Shown here piece after piece: positions 27,816 through 37,573 of a stretch of 64,000 bases of DNA. The stretch lies in contig NZ_CP107996.1 of NCBI RefSeq assembly GCF_036088315.1, positions 5,699,001 to 5,763,000 on the forward strand, read 5' to 3'. A program made the translations under genes and the position numbers. Under the pieces are notes generated by a model. The model was not told where the DNA came from, made no database searches, and saw nothing but the letters and a program-made list of their open reading frames with translations. Positions within the stretch are counted from its first letter, which is position 1. Every line of letters starts with the position of its first letter. The DNA comes from Streptomyces sp. NBC_00344 (GTDB taxonomy: Bacteria; Actinomycetota; Actinomycetes; Streptomycetales; Streptomycetaceae).

Positions 27816-28502
27816 ATGGCCATGTTGATCCTTGTACGGCACGGACGCTCCACCGCCAACATCTCCGGGGTGCTGGCCGGCCGGACGCCGGGTGTTTCCC
27901 TGGACGAGCGCGGTGCGGCGCAGGCCGCCGCACTGCCGGACCGTCTGAGCGGGCTGCCGCTCGCAGCGGCCGTGGTGAGCCCCCTGCAGCGCTGCCGGGA
28001 GACCCTGGCACCGCTGCTGGCCGCCCGCCCGGACCTTCCCGTGCACACCGAGGACCGGATCAACGAGTGCGACTACGGCGACTGGTCGGGCCGCAAGCTC
28101 GCCGAACTCACCGACGAGCCGCTCATGAAGGTGGTGCAGCAGCACCCCTCGTCGGCCGCCTTCCCCGGCGGTGAGTCGATGCGCGGGATGCAGGCGCGGG
28201 CCGTGGAGGCGGTACGCGACTGGAACGCCCGGATCGACGCCGAGCACGGCGAGGACGCGGTCTATGTGATGTGTTCGCACGGCGACATCATCAAGTCTGT
28301 GATCGCGGACGCACTGGGCATGCATCTTGACCTCTTCCAGCGGATTCACGTGGATCCGTCTTCCCTGACAGCCATCCGCTACACCCGCCTGCGCCCCTTC
28401 CTGGTACGCCTCGGTGACACCGGTGATCTGGCTTCGCTGGCACCGCCCGAGAACCCTTCGGGAACGGACGCGGCAGTCGGCGGTGGCGCGGGCGCACCGT
28501 GA
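27816..28502 (+). CDS. histidine phosphatase/phosphomutase, MSMEG_4193 family
   Basis: 228 residues of the phosphoglycerate-mutase superfamily: catalytic LVRHGRSTAN at the N-terminus, VVSPLQRCRETL, NECDYGDWSGR and the second catalytic histidine in VMCSHGDIIKS. Actinobacterial relatives occur next to DUF3090 and SCO1664-family genes, as here, which suggests a linked but unknown role. Actual substrate not known. Confidence 0.88.
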   Translation: MAMLILVRHGRSTANISGVLAGRTPGVSLDERGAAQAAALPDRLSGLPLAAAVVSPLQRCRETLAPLLAARPDLPVHTEDRINECDYGDWSGRKLAELTDEPLMKVVQQHPSSAAFPGGESMRGMQARAVEAVRDWNARIDAEHGEDAVYVMCSHGDIIKSVIADALGMHLDLFQRIHVDPSSLTAIRYTRLRPFLVRLGDTGDLASLAPPENPSGTDAAVGGGAGAP

Positions 28503-28577
28503 TCGCTCCGCGCAGTAGGGTGGGCTGGCTGTAATCCGCCCCACCCCCGCAGTCGAATCCCCTCTGGAGATCAGGAC

Positions 28578-29168
28578 GTGTCCCGTCAGGTGTACTTCTA
28601 CGACCCGCCGGACCGCTTCGTTGCCGGTACGGTCGGGCTGCCTGGGCGCCGTACGTTCTTCCTCCAGGCCTCGTCCGGGCCCCGCGTCACCAGCGTCGCT
28701 CTGGAGAAGACCCAGGTGGCCGCGCTCGCCGAGCGCATCGACGAACTTCTGGACGAGGTCGTGCGCAGGACCGGGGGCAACTCACCGGTCCCTGCCGTAG
28801 CCCCGTCCGAAGCCGGTGACACCGCGCCCCTGGACGCCCCTGTCGAGGAGGAGTTCCGCGTCGGCACCATGGCGCTGGCCTGGGACGGTGACGAACAGCG
28901 CATGATCATCGAGGCCCAGGCCCTGGTCGAGCTGGAAGCGGACACCGACGAAGACCTGGCGGAGGCCGAGGAACGGCTCCTCCAGGACGACGAGAACGGC
29001 CCGCCGATGCTCCGGGTCCGGCTGACCGGGGCCCAGGCACGGGCGTTCGCCAAACGCGCGCTCGACGTCGTGAACGCGGGCCGCCCGCCGTGCCCGCTGT
29101 GCAGCCTGCCGCTCGACCCGGAGGGACACGTATGTCCGCGCCAGAACGGATACCGCCGCGGAGCGTGA
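28578..29168 (+). CDS. DUF3090 family protein
   Basis: 196 residues with GTG start. The N-terminus SRQVYFYDPPDRFVAGTVG and C-terminus RPPCPLCSLPLDPEGHVCPR (a four-cysteine zinc-knuckle-like CxxC pair) are hallmarks of this actinobacterial family. The metal site suggests a structural zinc. Function unknown. It overlaps the next gene by 37 bp, so they are probably translated together. Confidence 0.9.
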   Translation: MSRQVYFYDPPDRFVAGTVGLPGRRTFFLQASSGPRVTSVALEKTQVAALAERIDELLDEVVRRTGGNSPVPAVAPSEAGDTAPLDAPVEEEFRVGTMALAWDGDEQRMIIEAQALVELEADTDEDLAEAEERLLQDDENGPPMLRVRLTGAQARAFAKRALDVVNAGRPPCPLCSLPLDPEGHVCPRQNGYRRGA

Positions 29169-29950
29169 CGGTCAACGAGCTGCTCAGCAAGGGGGAGCTC
29201 ACCGTTCGCGGCCGGGTGCGGGAGGCGTCGAACGCCGTGCTGTACTGCTCGGTCTCCCACGAGGGTGAGGAGGCCGCATGCGTGTACAAGCCGGTCGCCG
29301 GTGAGCGTCCGCTCTGGGACTTCCCGGACGGAACGCTGGCCCAGCGCGAGGTGGCCGCCTACGAGATCTCCGAGGCGACCGGCTGGGGCCTGGTGCCGCC
29401 GACGGTTCTGCGTGACGGACCGTACGGCGAAGGCATGTGCCAGCTGTGGATCGAGGCCGAGGCCGAGCCGTCCCTGCTGGCCCTCGTCGAGGAGGAGGAG
29501 CCCGGCGAGGGATGGAAGGCCGTCGCCTTCGCCGAGGTGGGCGAGGGACGGACCGCGCTGCTCGTGCACGCCGATGACGAACGGCTGCGCAGGCTCGCGG
29601 TGCTCGACGCGGTGATCAACAACGGTGACCGCAAGGGCGGCCATCTTCTGCCGGTGTCCGGCGGCCGGCTGTACGGCATCGACCACGGCGTCACGTTCAA
29701 CGTCGAGGACAAGCTGCGGACCCTGCTGTGGGGGTGGGCGGGAGAGCCGCTGACTGCAGAGGCCTGCGCGGTGCTGGACGCACTGGCCGGTGGCCTGGAG
29801 CCCGGAAGCGGGCTTGCCACCCGTCTGGCCGAGCTCATCACCGCCGCCGAGCTGGACGCCTTGCGCGGACGGGTCGCCTCGCTGCGCTCGAGCGGCCGTC
29901 ATCCCGAGCCGAGCGGCGACTGGCCATCCATCCCGTGGCCTCCGGTCTGA
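29132..29950 (+). CDS. SCO1664 family protein (phosphatidylinositol-kinase-like fold)
   Basis: 272 residues. The protein has a kinase-like feel: VYKPVAGERPLWDFPDGTLAQREVAAYEIS (lysine and glutamate), then NNGDRKGGHLLPVSGGRLYGIDHGVTF (Asn, His and Asp set). This is the TIGR03843-type family, always neighbouring DUF3090 and the phosphomutase in actinobacteria. GGAGGG at 29120-29125 selects the ATG at 29132. The substrate is unknown. Confidence 0.88.
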   Translation: MSAPERIPPRSVTVNELLSKGELTVRGRVREASNAVLYCSVSHEGEEAACVYKPVAGERPLWDFPDGTLAQREVAAYEISEATGWGLVPPTVLRDGPYGEGMCQLWIEAEAEPSLLALVEEEEPGEGWKAVAFAEVGEGRTALLVHADDERLRRLAVLDAVINNGDRKGGHLLPVSGGRLYGIDHGVTFNVEDKLRTLLWGWAGEPLTAEACAVLDALAGGLEPGSGLATRLAELITAAELDALRGRVASLRSSGRHPEPSGDWPSIPWPPV

Positions 29951-30139
29951 GGGCCGCCTCTGTGCCTGGCCGCCCCGTCCGGAGCAGCCCAGGAGGGCGG
30001 TTCGGGCTCGGGCGGGCCGGTGGCGGGACCCGGCACCGGTGCGGCCCGACTCGCTGCCGCTGTCACGCAAGACCGCCTATTCGGCCAAAGTCCCCGGTCC
30101 GGTTCGTCTCCTGAACTGACGTCCGGTTACGCTCATGAC

Positions 30140-31369
30140 ATGCATGCCTGGCCCGCTTCTGAGGTTCCCGCCCTGCCCGGCAAGGGCGCCGACCTCCAGA
30201 TCCACGACACCGCGACCGGCGGCCGAGTCACCCTCGACCCCGGCCCCGTCGCCCGTATCTATGTCTGCGGCATCACGCCGTACGACGCGACCCACATCGG
30301 TCACGCGGCGACCTACAACGCGTTCGACCTCGTTCAGCGCGTGTGGCTCGACACCAAGCGGCAGGTTCACTACGTCCAGAACGTGACCGACGTGGACGAT
30401 CCACTGCTCGAGCGGGCGGTGCGCGACGGTCAGGACTGGACCGAACTCGCGGAGCGGGAGACGGCGCTCTTCCGCGAGGACATGACCGCCTTGCGGATGC
30501 TCCCGCCGAAGCACTACATCGGGGCCGTCGAGGCCATACCCGGCATCGTGCCGCTCGTCGAGCGGCTCCGGGACTGCGGCGCCGCGTACGAGCTCGAGGG
30601 CGACGTGTACTTCTCCGTGGAGAGCGACACGCACTTCGGCGAGGTCTCGCGCCTCGACGCCGAAACGATGCGGCTGCTGTCCGCGGAGCGCGGCGGAGAC
30701 CCCGAGCGTCCCGGCAAGAAGAATCCGCTCGACCCGATGCTCTGGATGGCTGCCCGGGAGGGCGAGCCGAGCTGGGACGGCGGTTCACTGGGCCGCGGCA
30801 GGCCCGGCTGGCACATCGAGTGCGTGGCCATCGCCCTTGACCACCTCGGAATGGGCTTCGACGTGCAGGGCGGCGGTTCCGATCTCGCCTTCCCGCACCA
30901 CGAGATGGGCGCATCGCACGCCCAGGCGCTGACCGGTGAGCATCCGTTCGCGCAGGCCTATGTGCACGCCGGAATGGTCGCCCTGAACGGCGAGAAGATG
31001 TCCAAGTCCAAGGGCAACCTGGTCTTCGTGTCGAAGCTGCGTCACGACGGCGTCGACCCGGCAGCCATCCGGCTGGCCCTGCTGGGGCACCACTATCGCG
31101 ACGACTGGGAATGGACCGACCGGGTCCTCCAGGACGCCGTCGAGCGGCTCGCCCGCTGGCGCGCAGCGGTCTCCCGGCCCGACGGGCCGTCCGCCGACGC
31201 TCTGGTGGATGAGATCAGGGCGGCGCTCGCCGACGACCTCGACGCACCTTCGGCGCTGCGTGCCGTCGACCGCTGGGCCGCGCTCCAGCAGTCCGGCGGT
31301 GGTACGCGCGAAGACGCACCCGGCCTGGTGTCGCGCGCTGTCGACGCCCTGCTCGGAGTGGCGCTCTAG
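30140..31369 (+). CDS. mshC: L-cysteine:glucosaminyl-inositol ligase, mycothiol biosynthesis
   Basis: 409 residues, a CysRS paralogue. The adenylation motifs are present: the HIGH-like [20 protein letters not shown], and the KMSKS motif [10 protein letters not shown]. CysRS-specific anticodon-binding domains are missing, as expected for MshC. It joins cysteine to GlcN-Ins in an ATP-dependent step, giving Cys-GlcN-Ins for mycothiol. A TACGCT -10-like hexamer ends 6 nt before the start codon, suggesting a leaderless transcript. Mycothiol is used by the dehydrogenase at 13190-14278. Confidence 0.95.
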   Translation: MHAWPASEVPALPGKGADLQIHDTATGGRVTLDPGPVARIYVCGITPYDATHIGHAATYNAFDLVQRVWLDTKRQVHYVQNVTDVDDPLLERAVRDGQDWTELAERETALFREDMTALRMLPPKHYIGAVEAIPGIVPLVERLRDCGAAYELEGDVYFSVESDTHFGEVSRLDAETMRLLSAERGGDPERPGKKNPLDPMLWMAAREGEPSWDGGSLGRGRPGWHIECVAIALDHLGMGFDVQGGGSDLAFPHHEMGASHAQALTGEHPFAQAYVHAGMVALNGEKMSKSKGNLVFVSKLRHDGVDPAAIRLALLGHHYRDDWEWTDRVLQDAVERLARWRAAVSRPDGPSADALVDEIRAALADDLDAPSALRAVDRWAALQQSGGGTREDAPGLVSRAVDALLGVAL

Positions 31370-31464
31370 GGCCTTTCGTCCGGAGCAGGGTCTTTCTTCG
31401 GATCAGGTCGGCCCGGCACGATCCGAACGGGAGGCCCCGGCCCTCACCGGGCATCCCGGACAGC

Positions 31465-31508
31465 AACACCAGGAGGGGCGGTGCTCAGGCACCGCCCCTC
31501 CTGGTGTT
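31465..31508. terminator. bidirectional terminator mshC / PAC2 gene
   Basis: Perfect 20-bp stem (31465-31484 with 31489-31508, loop TCAG) between two convergent genes. This is the strongest hairpin of this part of the window. Confidence 0.9.
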
Positions 31509-31551
31509 CGCCTTCGATGTCCGAAGGCGGCGTCCACCGGATGTCCCCGGC

Positions 31552-32577
31552 TCAGTCCTCGGTGGTTTCCTCGGGCCCGCTGTCCTCGTCGGGAGAGCCA
31601 CCGGAGTCACTGTCGGGCCGCGGCGCTTTCGGCGGCCGCGACCGGCCGCCCGCCCCGCCCGATGTGTCCCGCCGGTAGCTGCTGCCCTCGCCGCCGTCCG
31701 TCGCGTGGCCGCCGGCCTGCTGGCCCGGGCCGGGACCGCCGTCACGCCGCCGCAGATACCGCTCGAACTCACGGGCGATGGCTTCGCCGGACGCCTCGGG
31801 AAGCTCCGCGGTGTCGCGTGCCTCCTCCAGTGTCTGGACGTACTCGGCGACCTCGCTGTCCTCGGAGGCCAGTTGGTCGACCCCGACCTGCCAGGCCCGT
31901 GCGTCCTCGGGCAGTTCGCCCAGCGGGATGCGCAGATCGAGGAGATCCTCCAGGCGGTTGAGGAGCGCCAGTGTGGCCTTCGGGTTGGGCGGCTGCGAGA
32001 CATAGTGCGGCACCGCGGCCCACAGGCTCACTGCCGGGACACCCGCATGGGTGCATGCTTCCTGGAGGATGCCGACGATGCCCGTCGGGCCCTCGTACCG
32101 GGTCTCCTCCAGGTCCATGGTGCGCGCGAGGTCGGCGTCCGATGTGACTCCGCTGACCGGAACCGGCCGGGTGTGCGGGGTGTCACCGAGCAGTGCGCCG
32201 AGGACAACCACCATCTCGACACCGAGTTCATGGGCGAAGCCGAGGATCTCGTTGCAGAAAGAGCGCCAGCGCATGGACGGCTCGATACCGCGGACAAGTA
32301 CCAGGTCCCGGGGCTTGTCACCGCCGACGCGGACCACGGAGAGTCTGGTGGTGGGCCAGGTGACCTTGCGGACCCCCGCTTCGAGGAACACGGTGGGCCG
32401 GTTGACCTGGAAGTCGTAGTAGTCCTCGGCGTCCAGCGCCGCGAACACCTCGCCCTTCCATTCCCGGTCCAGATGGGCGACCGCGGTGGAGGCGGCGTCA
32501 CCGGCGTCGTTCCAGCCCTCGAACGCGGCCACCATGACCGGGTCGATCAGCTCGGGAACTCCCTCCAGCTCGATCAC
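31552..32577 (-). CDS. PAC2 family protein, ParJ-like actinobacterial signature protein
   Basis: 341 residues. PAC2 (proteasome assembly chaperone fold) features: VMVAAFEGWNDAGDAAS at the start and VVVLGALLGDTPHTRPVPV in the middle. The C-terminal 80 residues are a disordered Gly/Asp/Glu-rich tail. The GTG at 32577 has a strong GGAAGGAGG upstream, which excludes the longer frame. In S. coelicolor the gene beside mshC (SCO1662, ParJ, as I recall) modulates ParA polymerisation during sporulation; homology to ParJ is inferred from position and family. Confidence 0.82.
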   Translation of the reverse strand: MIELEGVPELIDPVMVAAFEGWNDAGDAASTAVAHLDREWKGEVFAALDAEDYYDFQVNRPTVFLEAGVRKVTWPTTRLSVVRVGGDKPRDLVLVRGIEPSMRWRSFCNEILGFAHELGVEMVVVLGALLGDTPHTRPVPVSGVTSDADLARTMDLEETRYEGPTGIVGILQEACTHAGVPAVSLWAAVPHYVSQPPNPKATLALLNRLEDLLDLRIPLGELPEDARAWQVGVDQLASEDSEVAEYVQTLEEARDTAELPEASGEAIAREFERYLRRRDGGPGPGQQAGGHATDGGEGSSYRRDTSGGAGGRSRPPKAPRPDSDSGGSPDEDSGPEETTED

Positions 32578-32753
32578 CCAGTGCCTCCTTCCGAAGTTCT
32601 TTGCGTACGCACCAACCTTACGGCTTCCGCGGGGCCCGGCCGCAGCCCCTTTGCAGCTCCGGACCGACTCCGTCATCTCGGGCCGCAGCGCAGACAGCCT
32701 GCCCATATCGAAGTGATTCATCCGAGCTGTGCCGGCCATTTTCGTCCCGCCTC

Positions 32754-32783
32754 TGGACGCTGCGCCACGGCGAGGTCTATACA
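32754..32783 (+). promoter_or_regulatory. candidate promoter of fuconate operon
   Basis: TGGACG (32754-32759) and TATACA (32778-32783) with an 18-bp spacer form a housekeeping-type promoter. The -10 overlaps the palindrome at 32779-32793, so bound regulator would block it. Hexamers picked by eye. Confidence 0.5.
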
Positions 32784-32793
32784 TCGGATGACC
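32779..32793. promoter_or_regulatory. operator-like palindrome (GntR/FadR type), fuconate operon
   Basis: ATACATC-G-GATGACC matches the palindrome ATACATC-S-GATGTAT at 11 of 14 arm positions. A second half, GATGTTC (32806-32812), follows 12 bp later. The near-perfect copy lies in front of the regulator gene (39300-39314). Confidence 0.6.
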
Positions 32794-32827
32794 GAAGAAA
32801 GGTCCGATGTTCTTCCTGGGAGTGTGA

Positions 32828-34153
32828 ATGAGCCCGACCGTCACGGGGTTCGAGGTCCACGACATCCGATTCCCCACCTCGGAACAGCTCGACGGCTCCG
32901 ACGCCATGAATCCCGACCCCGACTACTCCGCGGCGTATGTGGTGCTCAGCACCGACGCCCCGGACGGTGTTGCCGGCCATGGCTTCTGTTTCACCATCGG
33001 ACGGGGCAACGAGGTGACCGCCGCAGCCATAGAGGCGCTGCGGCCCCATGTCCTGGGACGGACCGCCCCACTCACCCCGGTGGAACTCGCCGCGCTCCAC
33101 CACGACCTCACCCATGACTCGCAGCTGCGCTGGCTCGGCCCCGAGAAGGGGGTCATGCACATGGCCGCGGGCGCCGTCATCAACGCGGCCTGGGACCTGG
33201 CCGCGAAGGCAGCGGGCAGACCGGTGTGGGAGTTCCTCGCGCGGATGTCGCCGGAAGAACTGGTCTCCCTCGTCGACTTCCGGTATCTCACCGACGCCCT
33301 CACCCCGCAGGAGGCCCTCGCCATCCTGCGCGCCGCCGAGCCGGGGCGCGCCGAGCGGACCGCCAGACTGCGCGCGGAGGGTTACCCCGCCTACACCACG
33401 TCGCCCGGCTGGCTCGGCTATTCCGACGAGAAACTGGTCAGGCTGTCCAAGGAGGCCGTGGCCGACGGCTTCGGACAGATCAAGCTCAAGGTCGGCGCCG
33501 ACCTCGACGACGACGTGCGGAGGATGAAGCTCGCACGGGCCGCTGTCGGGTCCGGCATCCGTATCGCGGTGGACGCCAACCAGCGCTGGGACATACCGGA
33601 TTCACTGCGCTGGATGGAGGCGCTCGCCCCCTACGAACCGCACTGGATCGAGGAGCCCACGAGTCCCGACGACATCCTCGGCCACGCCGCGGTCCGCGCG
33701 GGGCAGCCCGTCAAGGTCGCCACCGGCGAGCACGCCGCCAACCGGGTCGTCTTCAAACAGCTGCTGCAGGCCGGCGCCGTCGACTTCGTACAGATCGACG
33801 CCGCCCGGGTCGCCGGAGTCAACGAGAACCTCGCGATCCTGCTGCTCGCCGCCAAGTACGGCGTCCCGGTCTGCCCGCACGCCGGCGGGGTGGGCTTGTG
33901 CGAACTCGTGCAGCATCTCGCCATGTTCGACTACGTGGCCGTTTCCGGCAGCTGGGAGGACCGGGTCATCGAGTACGTGGACCATCTCCACGAGCACTTC
34001 GTCGACCCGGTGGTGATCCGCGCGGGACGGTATCTCGCTCCGCTGGCACCAGGGTTCTCCGCCCGTATGCATCCCGGTTCGATCGCCGGACACAGCTATC
34101 CCGAGGGACCCGTCTGGCGGGCCCGCCGCACTACGGAGGAGGTCAACTCGTGA
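32828..34153 (+). CDS. L-fuconate dehydratase (enolase superfamily)
   Basis: 441 residues. Enolase-superfamily residues are in place: K219 and K221 (KLK), D249 and N251 (VDAN), E275-E276 (WIEEP), E301 (ATGEH) and H351 (CPHAGG). From memory these positions nearly coincide with those described for the Xanthomonas L-fuconate dehydratase and human ENOSF1. The block [18 protein letters not shown] at 100-117 is also family-typical. It would dehydrate L-fuconate to 2-keto-3-deoxy-L-fuconate. First gene of the operon, with GTGA overlap to the SDR. A related acid-sugar substrate cannot be excluded. Confidence 0.85.
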   Translation: MSPTVTGFEVHDIRFPTSEQLDGSDAMNPDPDYSAAYVVLSTDAPDGVAGHGFCFTIGRGNEVTAAAIEALRPHVLGRTAPLTPVELAALHHDLTHDSQLRWLGPEKGVMHMAAGAVINAAWDLAAKAAGRPVWEFLARMSPEELVSLVDFRYLTDALTPQEALAILRAAEPGRAERTARLRAEGYPAYTTSPGWLGYSDEKLVRLSKEAVADGFGQIKLKVGADLDDDVRRMKLARAAVGSGIRIAVDANQRWDIPDSLRWMEALAPYEPHWIEEPTSPDDILGHAAVRAGQPVKVATGEHAANRVVFKQLLQAGAVDFVQIDAARVAGVNENLAILLLAAKYGVPVCPHAGGVGLCELVQHLAMFDYVAVSGSWEDRVIEYVDHLHEHFVDPVVIRAGRYLAPLAPGFSARMHPGSIAGHSYPEGPVWRARRTTEEVNS

Positions 34154-34929
34154 CCGCTGCACTCGACTTCGAAGGTCTCGCCGCTCTGGTCACCGGCGGC
34201 GCTTCCGGCATCGGAGCGGCCATCGCCACCGAACTGTCCGCGCGGGGCGCACGCGTCGCGGTCATCGACCGGGAGACCGAGGGAGTGCCGGAAGGCGCCC
34301 TCGCGCTCAAGGCCGATGTCACGGACGACGACGCGGTGCGGGAGGCGGTGGCCACCGCGGCAGCGGAATTCGGCGCCCTGCACACCGTGGTGTCCAACGC
34401 GGGCATCGGGGCCATCGGCACGGTTGCCGACAACCCCGACGAGGAGTGGCGGCGTGTCCTGGACATCAATGTCCTCGGCATGGTCCGCACCGCCCGCCAT
34501 GCGCTGCCGCACCTGCGGCGCGCGGCCGTCGAACGCCCCGGCTGTGTGTCGGTCACCCACACCTGCTCGATCGCCGCGACGGCGGGGCTGCCCCAGCGGG
34601 CCCTCTACAGCGCGAGCAAGGGCGCGGTCCTGTCCCTGACCCTGGCGATGGCGGCCGACCATGTCCGGGAGGGCATCCGCGTCAACTGCGTCAACCCCGG
34701 CACCGCGGACACCCCCTGGATCGGCCGGCTGCTCGGACAGGCCGAAGACCCGGCAGCCGAGCGCGCCGCGCTCAACGCGCGCCAGCCCACCGGGCGGCTG
34801 GTCACCGCGGACGAGGTGGCGGCAGCGGTCGTCTATCTCGCGAGTCCGGCCGCGGCCGCCGTGACAGGCACCGCACTCGCGGTCGACGGCGGTATGCAGG
34901 GGCTGCGCCTGCGCCCCACGGCCGGCTGA
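34150..34929 (+). CDS. SDR, probable 2-keto-3-deoxy-L-fuconate dehydrogenase
   Basis: 259 residues with GTG start overlapping the dehydratase stop. Classical SDR signatures: TGGASGIG 15-22, Ser140, Tyr153 and Lys157 (YSASK), and terminal TALAVDGGM. In oxidative L-fucose pathways this enzyme oxidises 2-keto-3-deoxy-L-fuconate to 2,4-diketo-3-deoxy-L-fuconate. The assignment depends on its neighbour; the sequence itself only shows an SDR. Confidence 0.78.
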   Translation: MTAALDFEGLAALVTGGASGIGAAIATELSARGARVAVIDRETEGVPEGALALKADVTDDDAVREAVATAAAEFGALHTVVSNAGIGAIGTVADNPDEEWRRVLDINVLGMVRTARHALPHLRRAAVERPGCVSVTHTCSIAATAGLPQRALYSASKGAVLSLTLAMAADHVREGIRVNCVNPGTADTPWIGRLLGQAEDPAAERAALNARQPTGRLVTADEVAAAVVYLASPAAAAVTGTALAVDGGMQGLRLRPTAG

Positions 34930-34991
34930 TCCGGAACGGCCGGCACGGCCGGCACAGCATCGAGCGCCACTCGGACAAGGACAGGAACGCT

Positions 34992-36029
34992 ATGAGAGTG
35001 CGTACAACGAGTGCGGCGGCCTGCGCCGTACTGCTGGCCGTCACCGCCCTCGCGGGCTGCAATCGTGACTCGGGCAGTGGACCGGCGGACAAGAAGGTCG
35101 GGATCGACCTGCCCCGCAGCGACAGCGACTTCTGGAACTCCTACCAGCAGTACATCAAGAAGGGCGTGGACGCCGGGGAGGTCGAGGCGCTGCCGCTGAC
35201 CAACTCGCAGAACGACATAGGCAAGCTCGTCGCCAACGTCCAGACCTTCAGCGACCAGGGCGCCAAGGCCGTGATCATGGCCCCGCAGGACACCGGGGCC
35301 ATCGCATCCACGCTGGGCGGCCTGAACAAGAAGAAGGTCCCCGTCATCAGCGTCGACACGCGCCCCGACAAGGGCGATGTCTACATGGTGGTGCGTGCCG
35401 ACAACCGCGCATACGGCGAGAAGGCCTGCCAGTACCTGGGAAAGCAGCTCAAGGGGCAGGGCAAGGTCGTGGAGTTCCAGGGCGACCTCTCCTCGATCAA
35501 CGGCCGTGACCGCTCGGAGGCCTTCAAGTCCTGCATGGCCGGCAGCTTCCCGAAGATCAAGGTCTTCGAGCTGGCCACCGACTGGAAGGGCGATGTCGCG
35601 TCCGCCAAGCTGCAGTCCACGCTGGCCGCCCACCCCGACATCAACGGTATCTACATGCAGGCAGGCGGCGTCTTCCTGCAGCCCACCCTCGCGCTGCTCG
35701 GACAGAAGAAGCTGCTGAAGCCCGCCGGTACCAAGGGCCACATCACGATCATCTCCAACGACGGGATCCCGGAGGAGTTCGACGCCATCAGGGCCGGGAA
35801 GATCGATGCGACGATCTCGCAGCCGGCCGATCTCTATGCCAAGTACGCGCTCTTCTATGCCCGGGCGGCACTCGAAGGCAAGACGTTCAAGCCCGGTCGC
35901 ACCGACCACGACTCCACCATCATCAAGATCCCCAACGGGTTCGAGGACCAGCTCCCCGCACCGCTCGTCACCAAGGCGAACGTCAACGACCCGAAACTGT
36001 GGGCCAATCAGCTGGCGAAGAAGAACTAG
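34992..36029 (+). CDS. sugar ABC transporter solute-binding lipoprotein
   Basis: 345 residues: a lipoprotein signal peptide with lipobox ALAGC at about residues 19-23, then a periplasmic-binding type-1 (RbsB-like) fold with KVGIDLPRSDSDFWNSYQQY and repeated DNRAYGEKACQYL features. It is exposed on the outer face of the membrane and should deliver a sugar or sugar acid to the permease. It is followed 2 nt later by the ATPase. L-fucose, L-fuconate or a related sugar is the likely ligand by context. Confidence 0.83.
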   Translation: MRVRTTSAAACAVLLAVTALAGCNRDSGSGPADKKVGIDLPRSDSDFWNSYQQYIKKGVDAGEVEALPLTNSQNDIGKLVANVQTFSDQGAKAVIMAPQDTGAIASTLGGLNKKKVPVISVDTRPDKGDVYMVVRADNRAYGEKACQYLGKQLKGQGKVVEFQGDLSSINGRDRSEAFKSCMAGSFPKIKVFELATDWKGDVASAKLQSTLAAHPDINGIYMQAGGVFLQPTLALLGQKKLLKPAGTKGHITIISNDGIPEEFDAIRAGKIDATISQPADLYAKYALFYARAALEGKTFKPGRTDHDSTIIKIPNGFEDQLPAPLVTKANVNDPKLWANQLAKKN

Positions 36030-36031
36030 CC

Positions 36032-37573
36032 ATGCCGGACGCACCTGCGGTTCATGCGGAGGGCATCGTCAAACGCTTCGGTTCGACCGTCGCGCTCGAC
36101 GACGTACGTCTGACGGTCAGGCCCGGCGAGTCGCATGCGCTCGTCGGGCGCAACGGCGCGGGCAAGTCGACGCTGGTCGGCGTGATCACCGGACTCCACA
36201 AACCGGACGCGGGCCGGGTCGCCTTCGGCGGAGAGCCGGCGCCCGCCTTCGGGGACACCAGGGCCTGGCAGTCCAGGATCGCCTGCGTCTACCAGAAGTC
36301 CATGGTCGTCCCGGATCTCACCGTCGCCGAGAATCTCTTTCTCAACAACTTCGGCCTGGACAACACGGGACCCGGCGGCCGCTGGATCGGCTGGAGCCGG
36401 CTGCGCGCACGGGCCGGGGCGCTGCTCGCCGAGTACGGGGTGCGGGTCGACCCCCATGCGCGGGCCAGGGATCTCACCGTGGAGCAGGTGAAGTTCGTGG
36501 AGATCGCGCGCGCCCTGTCCTTCGGCGCCCGGCTGATCATTCTGGACGAGCCGACCGCCCAGCTCGACGCCCGCGGCATCCAGAGTCTCTTCGCCAAGCT
36601 CCGTGAGCTGCAGAGCCAGGGGGTGGCGTTCCTCTTCATCTCCCATCATCTGCAGGAGGTGTACGAACTCTGTTCCACCGTCACCGTCTACCGTGATGCC
36701 CGGCACGTGCTCACTGCGCCCGTCGCGGAACTGGGCAAGGCCGATCTGGTCTCAGCCATGACGGGCGAGTCGAGTGCCGGCGCCTCGTCCTGGCACGCTG
36801 TCGCCCGGGCGGTACGGCCCGCCGGTGCCGTACCGGATACCGCCGAGCCCCTGCTGCGTACCGACGGGCTCGCCCTGGAGGGCGAGTTCGAGCCGCTGGA
36901 CATCGCGGTACGGCCCGGCGAGGTTCTCGGCGTCGCGGGCGCGGCGGCCAGTGGCAACACCGCGCTGGGCGAGACCCTGGCCGGGATGCGGAAGCCGACC
37001 GGAGGGCGGGTCACCGTGCACGGCCGGACAGTGGTGCCCGGCAGCGTCCCGCACGCGCTGGACGCCGGCATCGGCTACATCCCCGAGGACCGCCACCGGC
37101 AGGGGCTGGTGCCGGAACGCAGCGTGGCCGAGAACGCCACCCTGACGGTGGCCGACCAGCTCGGGCCGTGGGGGAGCGTACTGCCCTCCCGCACCCGGGA
37201 GTTCGCCCGCTCGATGATCTCTTCGCTGGACATCAAGACCACCGGCCCCGAACAGAAGGTCTCCGGTCTGTCCGGAGGCAACCAGCAGAAGGTGGTGGTG
37301 GCCCGCGCCCTTGCCCGGAAGCCGAGCACCCTCGTCGCCGTGCGTCCGACGGCGGGTGTGGACGTTAGGTCCAAGGACGCGCTTCTGGGAGTGGTCCGCC
37401 GCGTCGCCGACGAGGGCAGCGCGGCGGTGATCGTCTCCGATGAACTCGACGACCTGCGGGTGTGCGACCGGGTGGTCGTGCTCTTCCACGGACGGGTGGT
37501 CGCCGAATACGACAGCGGGTGGACGGACGGGGAACTCGTCGCCGCCATGGAAGGTGTGGGGGAGCGGGCATGA
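36032..37573 (+). CDS. sugar ABC transporter ATPase, two domains (RbsA type)
   Basis: 513 residues, a tandem ABC protein. The first domain has Walker A GRNGAGKST, a signature LTVEQVKFVEIARAL, Walker B LIILDEPTA and H-loop FISHH. The second has a degenerate Walker A (GAAASGNTALGE), a good signature LSGGNQQKV, and Walker B STLVAVRPTAGVDV, which lacks the usual DE. A weaker second site is common in this family, so the importer probably hydrolyses ATP mainly at one site. ATGA overlap with the permease implies coupling. Confidence 0.85.
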   Translation: MPDAPAVHAEGIVKRFGSTVALDDVRLTVRPGESHALVGRNGAGKSTLVGVITGLHKPDAGRVAFGGEPAPAFGDTRAWQSRIACVYQKSMVVPDLTVAENLFLNNFGLDNTGPGGRWIGWSRLRARAGALLAEYGVRVDPHARARDLTVEQVKFVEIARALSFGARLIILDEPTAQLDARGIQSLFAKLRELQSQGVAFLFISHHLQEVYELCSTVTVYRDARHVLTAPVAELGKADLVSAMTGESSAGASSWHAVARAVRPAGAVPDTAEPLLRTDGLALEGEFEPLDIAVRPGEVLGVAGAAASGNTALGETLAGMRKPTGGRVTVHGRTVVPGSVPHALDAGIGYIPEDRHRQGLVPERSVAENATLTVADQLGPWGSVLPSRTREFARSMISSLDIKTTGPEQKVSGLSGGNQQKVVVARALARKPSTLVAVRPTAGVDVRSKDALLGVVRRVADEGSAAVIVSDELDDLRVCDRVVVLFHGRVVAEYDSGWTDGELVAAMEGVGERA

